Assembly (NCBI GenBank): GCA_028641055.1
Contig: CM054060.1
Span: forward strand, 293,494,660 to 293,558,659
Direction of reading: 5' to 3'
From: Alopecurus myosuroides
Lineage: Eukaryota > Streptophyta > Magnoliopsida > Poales > Poaceae
Length of the DNA stretch: 64,000 nucleotides
The position numbers were made by a program, and so were the translations under genes. Shown one piece after another: positions 31,237-44,800 of the stretch; within the stretch, counting starts at the first letter, position 1, and every line of letters begins with the position of its first letter. The notes below the pieces were generated by a model, which was not told the origin of the DNA, ran no database searches, and worked only from the letters and a program-made list of their open reading frames with translations.

Positions 31237-32630
31237 TGACGACTCACAAGTATAGGGGATCGCAATAGTCTTCAAGGGAAGTAAAGCCCAAATTTATTGA
31301 TTCGACACAAGGGGAGCCAAAGAATATTTATAATCCTTAATAGATGAATTGTCAGTTCAACTTCACTGGAAATAAACTTGCTCGCAACAGTTTATCAGTA
31401 GCAACCGTTTTGTAGCAGTAGCAGTAGTGAAATAATAGCGGGAATGAAGTAAAGACAGCAGCTGTAATTGTAGTAGACAACATGATTAAAATAATGTAGG
31501 CGTAGGGACGGCTGAATGGGCGTTGCATGGATAAGATAATTCATATAATAATCAAGACATGGGAAATTGCAGGTAAATAATGATAAAGCATCCAAGTACT
31601 AAGTAACCATAGGCATGTGCTCCGTATTTAGTTGTACGTGCTCACAATGAGAAACTTGCACACCACCTATTGTCCTACCAGCCCATTTGAAGCGAGGCCT
31701 CAAGGGAAACTACTGGGTAATTAAGATGTTCCTTTTAATAAAGCATAGGAGCAAAGAATTAACACTCCATGAACCCACGTGATCCTCACATCACAGCCAT
31801 CCCCTCTGGTTATCCCAATTGTTGTCACTTTGGGGCCTCAAGTTCCGGACAGATACATGTGTATACAACTTGCATGTAAGAGAAAAAACAATAAGTATCC
31901 TCATGTATTCATTAACATGTTCAGATCTGAAATCATGGAACTCGGGCCCTAGTATCAAGCATTAAGCATAACAAATTGCAACAATGTCAAAACCACTAAT
32001 AACGGATACTAGGCACCATGCCCTAACAATCTTGGCATCTATTACATGAATAATATCATCCCTTACCAGTTACCATCCCCTTCAGCCTACAACGGGTATT
32101 ACTCACACATGGTTGGGGCAATCATGGATGGTTGATGGAGAGGCGTCGATGATGATGATGGCGATGATATCCTCCAATTCCCCGTCCTGACAGGGTGCCT
32201 GAATGGAGTTTTTGATCCCTGAATAAGGGTTTACGGTGGCGGCAGAGCTACGGAACTTTTCTTGAAAAACTGTCTGTCCCCCGGTGTTCTTAGGTCAAGA
32301 GGCTTAAGTAGTCGAAAGGGGGGCACGAGGGGGTGGCCGAGGTGGACACACCATTCCACGCGCGGCCTAAGGGGTGCCCGCGCTGCCACATGGTGTGGGA
32401 CCCTTGTGGCCCATCTCCGCCTCGTCTTCTGGCTCCGTGAGTCTTCGGGTAATTTGCGGTATTTTTCGGGCAGTTTCCTGAAAGTTGAATTTCTGCACAA
32501 AAAACAAGACACCGGGGCAATTATGGTGTAAACAACGTTAGTCCGTGTTAGTTCTATTCAAAACTCACAAGTTTAGAGGAAAAACATCAACAAAGGTGTT
32601 CAGAAAAGTAGATACGTTTTGGACGTATCA
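31237..32630 (-). repeat. 3' LTR of Athila-type element E (1394 bp)
   Basis: Sense strand is minus: TGATACGTCCAAAACGTATC starts at 32630 and the end is GTGAGTCGTCA at 31237. The TGATACGTCCAAAACGTATC start is shared with well-known Triticeae Athila-type LTRs (Sabrina/Fatima-like). Immediately upstream in the sense direction is TAAGCTTGAGGGAGT, the purine-rich tract. The left flank would carry the TSD, but the other end of E is disrupted. A GATGATGATG microsatellite lies at 32150-32170. Confidence 0.8.
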
Positions 32631-33626
32631 ACTCCCTCAAGCTTAGCTTATTGCTTGTCCTTAAGAAAATCGGTTAACAACTGAGTGCGATAAAAGAACT
32701 TTTACGAACACGTTTGCTTCATACAATGTATATATTCTCACTATATGATCAAGCACTTAGAAAATTCATAATAAGAAGTATGCAAATAAAGCCACCTAAT
32801 AGTTATGCAAACCATGAATAGATACCAACACACTAATAATAAGCAACATGAAGTATATCTATTTGCGGGATTACAATGTTCATAATAATATATGACAAAG
32901 TGGTATCTCTCTTTCCCTTATTTCTGGAGCAAAACATAAATGCCAGGGCACCTCTGAAGTTCAACTGAAGACTAGAATTAAATATATCAAAGATAAAAGC
33001 ATCAAAGTTATACCACAATTAACCGTGTTCTGGCACAAGCACATTACACTAAGAATGAGAGGTATGCTCTCAAGAAGGTCTTCAAAGAAAAGATGGTGAC
33101 TCAACAATAAAGTAAGAGATTGGCCCTTCGCAGAGGAAAGAAGGGATTAACATACGCTAGAGTTTTCTATTTTTTAAAATAGAAGTAAAATATTTTTGGG
33201 AGGTGGTTGTTTATGTCAACGAATGGTAATAGAGTTATTGTTATCTTCCATACTAAGCAAGTTGAGAGCGGTTACGAATTATTGATATTAGGCATTTATA
33301 GTATGCACTTTTATATATAGTTTGACACTCCTCCCAACCTTTTCTTATCACAAACCATGGCAAACCGAATCCTCAGTTGCCTGCCAACAATCACATACCA
33401 TGGAGGAGTGCCTATTTTACTTTCTTAGTTTTTGGATGTTACTGTGGACTAACCAGATCTTTGCAAAATTAATGACAAGCAGATGAAGCATGGAAGTTAG
33501 GGGTACTTAATTTTGTATGGAATATAACAAATCAAACTACTACTTCCTCATTAGCTAAAACAGTGTCACAAAATTAGGAGTATTTTGAAAGTTTTAAAGG
33601 TAGCACATTAAAATTTACTTAGAATG
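32631..33626 (-). mobile_element. Interior of Athila-type element E, 3' part
   Basis: Continuous with the purine tract next to the LTR; AT-rich, no open frame. It ends at the TSD GAATG (33622-33626) of element B and resumes at 53815 on the other side of B. Confidence 0.7.
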
Positions 33627-36600
33627 TGTAACGCCCGGGGCTTTTCCCCCTAATATTACATGTTGCTTGTTTTTTTTATTTCTTTGCATAGCATGGCATC
33701 ATGCATCATGTGCGCATAAAACTTGCAAACATTATTTCAATTCCATCAAATTTTATCTTCCTAAATTTTCTGGATTATTTTGATGCCTCAAAAACTATTT
33801 GTATTAGCACTCCAAATATCTTTTTTTCTAGAAAATTAATAAAACATCAAATAATAATAATAATAATAAAATGTTTTGTGGGGGGGAGGCAGCCGAACTG
33901 GGCCTAGCTAAGGCCCAGCCGGCCACCCCACACCCCCCCAACCCTAACACCTAACACACGCACACAACACCACACCTAACACAACACACAACTCACGCAC
34001 GCACACCACACAGCACACAACTCACGCACGCACACCGCACGGAAGAAAGAAAAAAAAAGAATCGATCGTTTTCCCCAACAGCAGCGACGCCAGCGCCTCC
34101 CCATCGCCCGCCTCCCGTCGCTGCTGTCCCTCCTCTGCACGAACCCCGCCGCCGGAGCTCCTCTCCCCGCCTCCCGCCGGCGAGCGGCGCCTCCCTTCCG
34201 CCCGCGCGCCTCCCGCGACGCGGACCGCCTCCGCCGCCTCCCGTGCTCCCCTCGTCCCCTCCGTCGAGCGCCGCCTCCTGCCCCGTGACCTCCGGCCCGA
34301 CGGCGAGCTCACCTCCGGCCACCCTCCTTCCGATGCCGTCGCCTCTCCTCTCCGGCCAGGACCCCGAGCATCTCCTCCACCCGCGGCCGTCCTCTGCCTC
34401 CTCTCGCCCCACGAGCGCCGCCATGACCGGGAGCCTGAGCTCCTACCGGCCTCCACCCCCTCCCATCACCGATGACCTCCTCTGCGTGCTCCGGCGGAGA
34501 GCCTCCTGCAGCGTCGCGCCCTCGACCTCCACCTCACTGCAGTTGCCCCGGCGTGGTTCTGTTGCGCCCTCAAGGTGCTCGACGAATTGTCCACAAGAAG
34601 TTGGTACATGTGTTCGTGCCCATATGGTTTTCTTTTGGGGCCGACGACTTTGTGTGTGTGCATGACTTGCCTGTCGCATGGACGCCAAGGACTACTTTCA
34701 CTACCCGACTACGCCCGTCCGACGCTGAGTACCTGAGAACTACTACGGCAACCAAGATCTTCCTCGACCGGTACCGCATCGACAAGATCATCGCCAACAA
34801 TGTACCGCCACCCCGAGGACCTCGGACCAAACCTCGACCACGACTACTCCCCCGACGAACCGTGAACGACTACATCGCCTTCGTCGTGTTCGCTTGCGTT
34901 GGCCGCCTTCGTGCGTGCCGTGAAGATTGGGACCGACATGTCCGCCACCAACCTCGAAGACAACGATGTTGCGGATCGCCCACGACTACTACGACTACTT
35001 CGACGACGATGACCGCGTGATTCGAGAACGACTACTTCCTCTACGGCGTGAATGACTACCTCCATGACGTTGACCCTGGAACGACTACGCCCTCGATGTC
35101 GACTACTTCCTCTACTATGACTACGTCGACTACTTCCACGACATCGACGACTTCGTCTACTTCCCATTCTTCGTCTACTTCCTCCACGTCCTGAAGACAC
35201 CGGTGTTGCCCCGAAGGTCTCCTCTTTCCGGCGTCGAACACAAAGATCCTCTCCACACGTGTGCACCCCAAACCCAAACCCCTATACCTATGCCCTATTT
35301 TCTATAACATATCAACTATATTTAAAAATGTCATCGCATCATGTTTGCATTGCATTTTGTGGGTGCGGGTAATAGTAATGTCACCTAATAATTAAATATG
35401 GAATGAGTTGGAATAATTAAATATTGTTCCGGTTCCATTTAAAATTGCATAGCTCATCTTTATATTATCTCGCCATGTTAAACAACATTTAATTTTGATG
35501 GGTAGATAAATAATGTGAACCTCCTAAATTAAATGCTGGGCTTCCGGCTCAATTTAAATTGATTTAATTGCATAAATCATAACTAATTCATTTTAACTCC
35601 AAATTTGAAAAGTAAAATATGTTTTCCAATCAAAATTCTCTAAACTTTGCAAATATCAACTTTGTTTTCTGTTTTGAATAATTTAAATTGCTGAAAACAA
35701 CTATTTCTTAATCAATGCATTAAAATTGCTAATTTGATAACTTGCTCATTTTAATTCCAAATCCAACAAATAAAATATGTTTTCATACCATAAAAATGCA
35801 CTTAATCTGTTCATGCCATCCATGTTCATGTTTGCACCTTGAATTTTGCTTTGTAGTAGTGTTATGCATGTTCACCTAATAAATAAATATGGAATGTGTT
35901 GGGGTATTTAATTCAATTGTTGCCCTATTCCATTTGATATTGCTAACTACCTACTTACTGTTTTCCATACTAAACAACATTTAACTTGATGGTTAGCTAA
36001 ACAACTTGAACCAATTCCTACTTCTCCGGACTCCAGTTCCGATTAAATTGCTTAAGTTGTTTCCCCTGTTGCATCTTGCCATGCCATGCATATAAAATAG
36101 GATCATGCTGGATCTTTTGCCGTAGTAGTAATTGTTGCATCCGGTGTTTCTGTTAGCTCTTTGCTTCTTCGCGGACAGGACGTTGAGATGATGTGAGCAA
36201 CGACAAGTTCTGCTACCTCTACTTGCTGGATTCCAGGCAAGTATACTCACTTGCTACCCGTGTTGCCTTTCCTCACTTGTTACCGATTCTTTCCGTTGTT
36301 CTTATTCTAGCCTTTTGATTCGATGCTTGTGTTCCGATCCTATCATATGTTTACCTTGCAGCCATGATATAGCCTTCCTTCCACTTCCTATTAACTGTTG
36401 TTTGTTTACCTTGTTGGCCCTCGTGTCGTAGTTGCATGCTTAGTGTTGTTTGCGCTCAAGTCTTGTTTTCCGTCTTATCACCTGTTTAGTTTGATAGTTG
36501 GGTTTCAATTCAATCAACAACCTGTTCATGTTTGGGGTAATAATAATTTGATGATAAGGCACCGGCAGGAGGCCCGGGTTAGGGTTTTGGAGTCTGCTAG

Positions 36601-37769
36601 TGTCGAACTTAATTAGGAAAAGAGTCGTGTCTACTGATCCATGATGAGCGTGCTCACCGCATCCGGGTGGTGGTATGGGACCCCCCTCGACTTAGACCTG
36701 ATCTGCAGCTTGTCCGAAGAGCCACACTTAGTTCGGGTGTTCCATTTTCTACTTTGCATAATGGGTTGATCCCCCATGGTTACTGATGATGATGATGATG
36801 CATATAGGGCGAGGCCTGTGGTGCCGGGGGGTGTGGTTTTCACCCTTGCGCTTAGGTTAGGCGGACTGGCCGGGACCTTACAGCTCCGTGGCTCCTAGGA
36901 TGGGTTGTAGAGATGGTTTGGGTCGTGTCGAGCCAACCTGAGTTTTAGTTGGTGGCTCGAGTGTGTACGGGTACTGGAGCACACCCTGCAAGGATAAATC
37001 TTCTCGAGAAGCCGTGTTGTCCGCGGTTATGTGACGACTTGGTGAAAGTGCTGGCTAACAAGTACTCAGAACAACTTACACCTAACTAATGCTAATTTTG
37101 ACTAGTAATAGGATTATTGACACAATAACCTGAACCATCATTAATCCAACTGTGTGAGTTATCCTTGGGTTGCTTCCTTAGTAGGGGGTAACATTGGATG
37201 GGTTTGTTTGGTGGTTAGTGTAGTTGGTTACGATACGCTATCTTACCTTCTTTCTGTTAGCCGGAAGTTGTAGCGTGTTTCTGTAGTTGGTTAGTGCAGC
37301 CCGCTGCCGCTTCTTTGCAATAATCCCTTGTGATGATTGGTTACGCTGGTATCTTGTGAGTATGACTTGCCAGTACTTAACCATAGTGACCCACGACTCC
37401 GTTCGTGGCTGCATATTCAACATTGCAGTCAACAGGTTTGAAGTCTGACGACGTTAGCTTGGGAATCCCTCCGGCTTGGCCTGGGAAGGGATTGGACGCT
37501 CTCGGTTATCTTCAGGACTCTTAGTCCAATTTGTATCTCGTCCGTAGTCGGACACTATGTTGCTTCTTCCGCTGTTATTTGGATCTTTGTATTGTATCAG
37601 TTGTATCCTTGGCTCGTTTGAGTCCTCTTGTATATATCTTTTCTGTTGTTGTTGTGGATTATTCGTGAACTGTTGTAATGTTATCACAAGTGGCAACCTG
37701 GAATCGGTTATTATGCGGATTTGGCGGAAATGCTGAAATCTGCATAGTGCCCGATCTCGGGGCGTCACA
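33627..37769 (+). repeat. 5' LTR of element B (4143 bp)
   Basis: Starts TGTAACGCCC, ends GGCGTCACA directly before the primer site. AT-rich first 400 bp with an AAT microsatellite near 33850, then a GC-rich island about 34060-35270 with many GACTAC/GACGAC hexamers near its end, then AT-rich sequence. The last 1.7 kb (about 36000-37769) is homologous to the sense 3' part of LTR D (58500-56719, minus). Open frames in the GC-rich island (34243-34665, 34472-35020 and reverse) lack codon-like character and recur in LTR2; they are not called as genes. Confidence 0.92.
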
Positions 37770-37771
37770 AA

Positions 37772-37783
37772 TGGTATCAGAGC
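37772..37783 (+). other. Primer-binding site of element B (initiator Met tRNA)
   Basis: TGGTATCAGAGC two bases after the LTR end. This is the standard complement of the 3' end of the initiator methionine tRNA, used by Tekay-type and many copia elements. Confidence 0.9.
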
Positions 37784-38246
37784 CTTGGTTCCGATTCCCG
37801 ATATTGTTTCGATACGAATGGTTATCGAAGCAACGGGTCCGCAAAGCCTGTAGGATAACCTCGCTAACGGTCGTTTTTCTAGAGTGTCAAAAAAACTATT
37901 TCTGCTAAACTATTTTGGAAAAACATCTCAATAGGATTCTTGTTTTCTCCTTATCTCTATTCTACTTCTCCTTCTATCTCATTTGTTTTGGAGTCTACTC
38001 TCGTACTCAATCTTTCAAAGTTTTAGGATCCTACGTGGGTGGACGTTTTCTGAGCCGTTAACCTAATAGGTTCGATCATCGGAAGATTTCCTGGTGGAAG
38101 AACATCGTCATCAGCCCGAGCAAGAATCTCTTATTAGTGGTGTCGAGGAGATCAACTGGAAGCATGAAGAATCGATAGTCGAACTTCTTCCCCTCTCTTG
38201 GCGTTGGCGGATTGCGAGGGCGCAATCCCTTGTTAGTTGTGTCGTC
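37784..38246 (+). other. Non-coding interior of element B
   Basis: Only about 460 bp between primer site and LTR2. No open frame of note on the plus strand; no retroviral motif. No polypurine tract sits next to LTR2 (the last bases are TTAGTTGTGTCGTC). A short imperfect direct repeat occurs: AATCTCTTATTAGTGGTGTC near 38126 and AATCCCTTGTTAGTTGTGTC near 38224. Confidence 0.8.
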
Positions 38247-41200
38247 TGTAACGCCCGGGGCTTTTCCCCCTAATATTACCTGTTGCTTGTTTTTTTTATT
38301 TCTTTGCATAGCATGGCATCATGCATCATGTGCGCATAAAACTTGCAAACATTATTTCAATTCCATCAAATTTTATCTTCCTAAATTTTCTGGATTATTT
38401 TGATGCCTCAAAAACTATTTGTATTAGCACTCCAAATATCTTTTTTTCTGGAAAATTAATAAAACATCAATTAATAATAATAATAAAAAAAATGTTTTGT
38501 GGGGGGGAGGCAGCCGAACTGGGCCTAGCTAAGGCCCAGCCGGCCACCCCACACCCCCCAACCCTAACACCTAACACACGCACACAACACCACACCTAAC
38601 ACAGCACACAACTCACGCACGCACACCACACAGCACACAACTCACGCACGCACACCGCACGGAAGAAAGAAAAAAAAGGAATCGATCGTTTTCCCCAATA
38701 GCAGCGACGCCAGCGCCTCCCCATCGCCCGCCTCCCGTCGCTGCTGTCCCTCCTCTGCACGAACCCCGCCGCCGGAGCTCCTCTCCCCGCCTCCCGCCGG
38801 CGAGCGGCGCCTCCCGCGACGCGGACCGCCTCCGCCGCCTCCCGCGCTCCCCTCGTCCCCTCCGTCGAGCGCCGCCTCCTGCCCCGTGACCTCCGGCCCG
38901 ACGGCGAGCTCACGTCCGGCCACCCTCCTTCCGACGCCGTCGCCTCTCCTCTCCGGCCAGGACCCCGAGCATCTCCTCCACCCGCGCCCGTCCTCTGCCT
39001 CCTCTCGCCCCACGAGCGCCACCATGACCGGGAGCCCGAGCTCCTACCGGCCTCCACCCCCTCCCATCACCGATGACCTCCTCTGCGTGCTCCGGCGGAG
39101 AGCCTCCTGCAGCGTCGCGCCCTCGACCTCCACCTCACTGCAGTTGCCCCGACGTGGTTCTGTTGCGCCCTCAAGGTGCTCGACGAATTGGCCACAAGAA
39201 GTTGGTACATGTGTTCGTGCCCGTATGGTTTTCTTTTGGAGCCGACGACTTTGTGTGTGTGCATGACTTGCCTGTCGCATGGACGCCAAGGACTACTTTC
39301 ACTACCCGACTACGCCCGTCCGACGCTGAGTACCTGAGAACTACTACGGCAACCAAGATCTTCCTCGACCGGTACCGCATCGACAAGATCATCGCCAACA
39401 ATGTACCGCCACCCCGAGGACCTCGGACCAAACCTCGACCACGACTACTCCCCCGACGAACCGTGAACGACTACATCGCCTTCGTCGTGTTCGCTTGCGT
39501 TGGCCGCCTTCGTGCGTGCCGTGAAGATTGGGACCGACATGTCCGCCACCAACCTCGAAGACAACGATGTTGCGGATCGCCCACGACTACTACGACTACT
39601 TCGACGACGATGACCGCGTGATTCGAGAACGACTACTTCCTCTACGGCGTGAATGACTACCTCCATGACGTTGACCCTGGAACGACTACGCCCTCGACGT
39701 CGACTACTTCCTCTACTATGACTACGTCGACTACTTCCACGACATCGACGACTTCGTCTACTTCCCATTCTTCGTCTACTTCCTCCACGTCATGAAGACA
39801 CCGGCGTTGCCCCGAAGGTCTCCTCTTTCCGGCGTCGAACACAAAGATCCTCTCCACACGTGTGCACCCCAAACCCAAACCCCTATACCTATGCCCTATT
39901 TTCTATAACATATCAACTATATTTAAAAATGTCATCGCATCATGTTTGCATTGCATTTTGTGGGTGCGGGTAATAGTAATGTCACCTAATAATTAAATAT
40001 GGAATGAGTTGGAATAATAAAATATTGTTCCAGTTCCATTTAAAATTGCATAGCTCATCTTTATATTATCTCGCCATGTTAAACAACATTTAATTTTGAT
40101 GGGTAGATAAATAATGTGAACCTCCTAAATTAAATGTTGGGCTTCCGGCTCAATTTAAATTGATTTAATTGCATAAATCATAACTAATTCATTTTAACTC
40201 CAAATTTGAAAAGTAAAATATGTTTTCCAATCAAAATTCTCTAAACTTTGCAAATATCAACTTTGTTTTCTCTTTTGAATAATTTAAATTGCTGAAAACA
40301 ACTATTTCTTAATCAATGCATTAAAATTGCTAATTTGATAACTTGCTCATTTTAATTCCAAATCCAACAAATAAAATATGTTTTCATACCAGAAAAATGC
40401 ACTTAATCTGTTCATGCCATCCATGTTCATGTTTGCACCTTGCATTTTGCTTTGTAGTAGTGTTATGCATGTTCACCTAATAAATAAATATGGAATGTGT
40501 TGGGGTATTTAATTCAATTGTTGCCCTATTCCATTTAATATTGCTAACTCACCTACTTACTGTTTTCCATGCTAAACAACATTTAACTTGATGGTTAGCT
40601 AAACAACTTGAACCAATTCCTACTTCTCCGGACTCCAGTTCCGATTAAATTGCTTAAGTTGTTTCCCCTGTTGCATCTTGCCATGCCATGCATATAAAAT
40701 AGGATCATGCTGGATCTTTTGCCGTAGTAGTAATTGTTGCATACGGTGTTTCTGTTAGCTCTTTGCTTCTTCGCGGACAGGACGTTGAGATGATGTGAGC
40801 AACGACAAGTTCTGCTACCTCTACTTGCTGGATTCCAGGCAAGTATACTCACTTGCTACCCGTGTTGCCTTTCCTCACTTGTTACCTATTCTTTCCGTTG
40901 TTCTTATTCTAGCCTTTTGATTCGATGCTTGTGTTCCGATCCTATCATATGTTTACCTTGCAGCCATGATATAGCCTTCCTTCCACTTCCTATTAACTGT
41001 TGTTTGTTTACCTTGTTGGCCCTTGTGTCGTAGTTGCATGCTTAGTGTTGTTTGCGCTCAAGTCTTGTTTTCCGTCTTATCACCTGTTTAGTTTGATAGT
41101 TGGGTTTCAATTCAATCAACAACCTGTTCATGTTTGGGGTAATAATAATTTGATGATAAGGCACCGTCAGGAGGCCCGGGTTAGGGTTTTGGAGCCTGCT

Positions 41201-41844
41201 AGTGTCGAACTTAATTAGGAAAAGAGTCGTGTCTACTGATCCATGATGAGCGTGCTCACCGCATCCGGGTGGTGGTATGGGACCCCCCTCGACTTAGACC
41301 TGATCTGCAGCTTGTCCGAAGAGCCACACTTAGTTCGGGTGTTCCATTTGCTACTTTGCATAATGGGTTGATCCCCCATGGTTACTGATGATGATGATGA
41401 TGCATATAGGGCGAGGCCTGTGGTGCCGGGGGGTGTGGTTTTCACCCTTACGCTTAGGTTAGGCGGACTGGCCGGGACCTTATAGCTCCGTGGCTCCTAG
41501 AATGGGTTGTAGAGATAGTTTGGGTCGTGTCGAGCCAACCTGAATTTTAGTTGGTGGCTCGAGTGTGTACGGGTACTGGAGCACACCCTGCAGGGATAAA
41601 TCTTCTCGAGAAGCCGTGTTGTCCGCGGTTATGTGACGACTTGGTGAAAGTGCTGGCTAACAAGTACTCAGAACAACTTACACCTAACTAATGCTAATTT
41701 TGACTAGTAATAGGATTATTGACACAATAACCTGAACCATCATTAATCCAACTGTGTGAGTTATCCTTGGGTTGCTTCCTTAGTAGGGGGTAACATTGGA
41801 TGGGTTTGTTTGGTGGTTAGTGTAGTTGGTTACGATACGCTATC
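38247..41844 (+). repeat. 3' LTR of element B, left piece
   Basis: Collinear with 33627-37238. It is cut at the TSD CTATC (41840-41844) by element C and continues at 53246. Confidence 0.93.
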
Positions 41845-44800
41845 TGTAACATCCCTGATTTTTGGAAAACTCAAAAATCACAAAAATTTGAAACTTTTTG
41901 TTTTCATGTTTAGTAAGTCACCAAAAAACCAAATGAGATGCAAGAAACAAAAGAAAACAATGCATGTTCTAATGTTTTGGAAATGAAAATCCAATATACC
42001 TCTATTCCATAAACCCTAAAGCCATTTCAAAATAAATATTTCTACATAAATAAAATAATTCTTCTTAAGCAAACCCTTACACCAAACATGTTTTCAACCC
42101 AATTATGATCTTGAAAATATTTTTGATATATAAAAACTAGAGAATTGTTATCTCTAATATTTTTCTTCTTATCTCTAAAAAGGGTTTCACTATTATTGAA
42201 AATCCCAAAATAGATATAAGTTGGATCCTTGTTTTCCAAGTGTTATGTCAATCAACAAAATAATATAGTGCTATAGAAATAAATTGTTTATGAAAACAAG
42301 TAATATTACTTTGAAAATAGTTTATGGCAACATTACTCAATTATTTATAGCCCTTAATAAAGTTCTAGGCCTTAAAAGTATTTGAGGAGAATAAAATTAT
42401 TAATAATAACCTTTAGTTGTTATTCCAAGTTTTAAACATGAAGGTGTGAAAATAAAATGATTTGTTTTGAAAATAACATAAAAGAGGGTTTTGAAAACAA
42501 TATTATGACTTGTGGCTTTATTCTAAATTTTATTGATCAACAATATTAATTAATTGATATGAACTAATTAAATACCATTAAGTTACTATTAATAAATCCT
42601 TCATATCCTAAAATTATTAACTATGAAAATGGTTTGAAATTGACTTCCAAAACTATTATTTGAAATGTTTAATGTCTCTAAAAATTTATTGAATCAAAAA
42701 CCCCATTTTACTATTTTCTATTTTAAAATGGTATTAAGTACTATTAGGGAATTAATTATATTTTCAAAACATAAAAGAGATGAAAACTCTTTGAAATGAT
42801 TTTGGAAAATAGTATTTGATCTTTATAAAGCCACTGAAATTATATTTGACTAATAATTGTATTTTATAATTTTCTAAATTAAAAATCACATTAAGTAACT
42901 ATTAAGGAATTATTCAAATTTCCAAAATTTCAAAAATAAAATATGTTGAATTGTTTTCAAAAATGGTATTGTTGGAAAGCATTTGAAATTTTGAGATTTT
43001 AGAAATTTGTTTCATTTTATTTGGATTAATAAAACAGAAGATATTAAGAAAATAGAAAAACAGGAAAAGAAAAGGAAAAATAGCTGATGACGTCAGCAAT
43101 GACGTCACCATCATCTCCTTCCTCAGAAGGAAACCACGCCTGTCACGGCCGTGGATTTCGCCGCGCTGTTTCCTCGCCATCAAGGCCTTTTAATCCCTTC
43201 CTGAGACAAGCCCTTTATAGCCCCGATCCTCCTCTGCATTTACCCTCCCCCCCCCCATCTTCAATATCTCCCCGTGGGTGCTGGGATTCCTCGCCGGAGT
43301 TCCTCGGTATCCGCCGCCGTCTACGTCGTGTGCGGCCGTTACAGCAGGTTCCCGGCCACCTCGAGTCCTCCTCTCTTGCCTGTTCCATCCACTTGGACGA
43401 CCGCCTCCCCTTGACCCCTTTTTTTCGCGCGCAGGAGCAACTACACGAGGAGATCGAGCTCGTCGGAGCTCACCGTGGCTGCCACCTCGAGACCTCCAGG
43501 GCGCGGCCATTTGGAGCTCTTCTGAAGGGTGCCGTCCACGCCAGAAGACTCACCGTGTTGCGCCGGTCCTGTTCGTGATCTCCCCGAGCCCGGAGGTTCA
43601 CTGTATCGCGTCGCCATCGAAATTCCAAGAAGCGCGCCACCGCGGCGACATCTCCGGCCAGCCCCGCCGCCAGGTGAGCTCCTCTCCGATCCCTCACCGT
43701 TGGATCTATTTTCAACGTGCTAGATTAGATCCCCCCGAAGGGGTATGCCACCGTTAGATCTAGATCTAACGATCCAGATCCAGTGACTTATCCACGTCAC
43801 CCTAGCCTAGTCAGCACCCAGTCAGCACACCCATCCAATCACAGAGCCCCACGTAGCCAACCTTATCCACAGAGTTTCTGTTTATTTTTCCGAATAGAAA
43901 TTAATTGGCAGATTTGCGGAATAGTCCCTGTAACTTGCAACCATCATATCTTTTCAACCACTTGGTAAAATTTCGTAATCTTGGACTTTTTGAAAAGCCC
44001 TTGACATATAGAAACTTTTGGCACTGGCCAAATTCAAATTTGACAAATTTAAAATTGTTCAAATTCAAAAATGCTTTTTTGATGAAATTTGGCATAATTC
44101 AAATTCTACAAATCCAATAATTGCAAATAAAATATATTTGGAAACCTTAGAATGTGTACTTTCATATCCTCTGTCCCAAAATAATATTGGAACAAATTAA
44201 AATTGAATTTAGAATTAAGTTGTCTATTTGAGTAATTTTGACATAGATTTAATTCTGTAAATAATTTCAATATATTTCCTTTTGCAAAATGGCTCCATTT
44301 GATAACCTTGGACCAGAAAAACCTTGCCCAACCATTTTGGACACCCTTGGACCATGACCATGTATTTTAGCCAAAAATCCATCATAGTAGTCCATCTAGT
44401 TATTATGTCTTAGATTGAGTTTCTATTTCTTTCTACCATTGTTTGGTGTGGCCATTTTTGGATCCAAGACCAAGTCCCTAAAATTACCAAGTAGTGAACC
44501 TCAAACACTAGCACCTTAGTATTCTATCTACTTCTCCATTCTCCCATTCCTGCTTCAAGAATCCATCAAGTCAGCAAAATGGAGATCAAGACTCAAGCAC
44601 AAGGATGAAACTTCAATATCAACTTGGGGGCAACATGAAGAGCTACAAGGAAGAGCAATGAAGAAGTTTTGAAGAAAATACATGGACTCCACACCTAGAA
44701 GAAAACTCAAGGAAGTACAAGTGTGAAGAAATTCAGAAGAAAGCATCTCCCTCTCTCTTTCTATCCTTCTTCTTAATTTTTCTTTCAATTTTACTTAGTA

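Noticed and set aside
34243..35020. Open frames of 140-182 codons in the GC-rich island of LTR B (and 38886-39621 in the other LTR)
   Set aside because: Pro/Ser/Thr/Arg-rich translations in several overlapping frames on both strands, identical in both LTRs; GC-rich low complexity explains the openness.
43087..43757. Open frames of about 160 codons in LTR C (also 49586-50253)
   Set aside because: They lie in LTR sequence, overlap in three frames and show no recognisable motif; they may be transcribed leader but are not supported as proteins.
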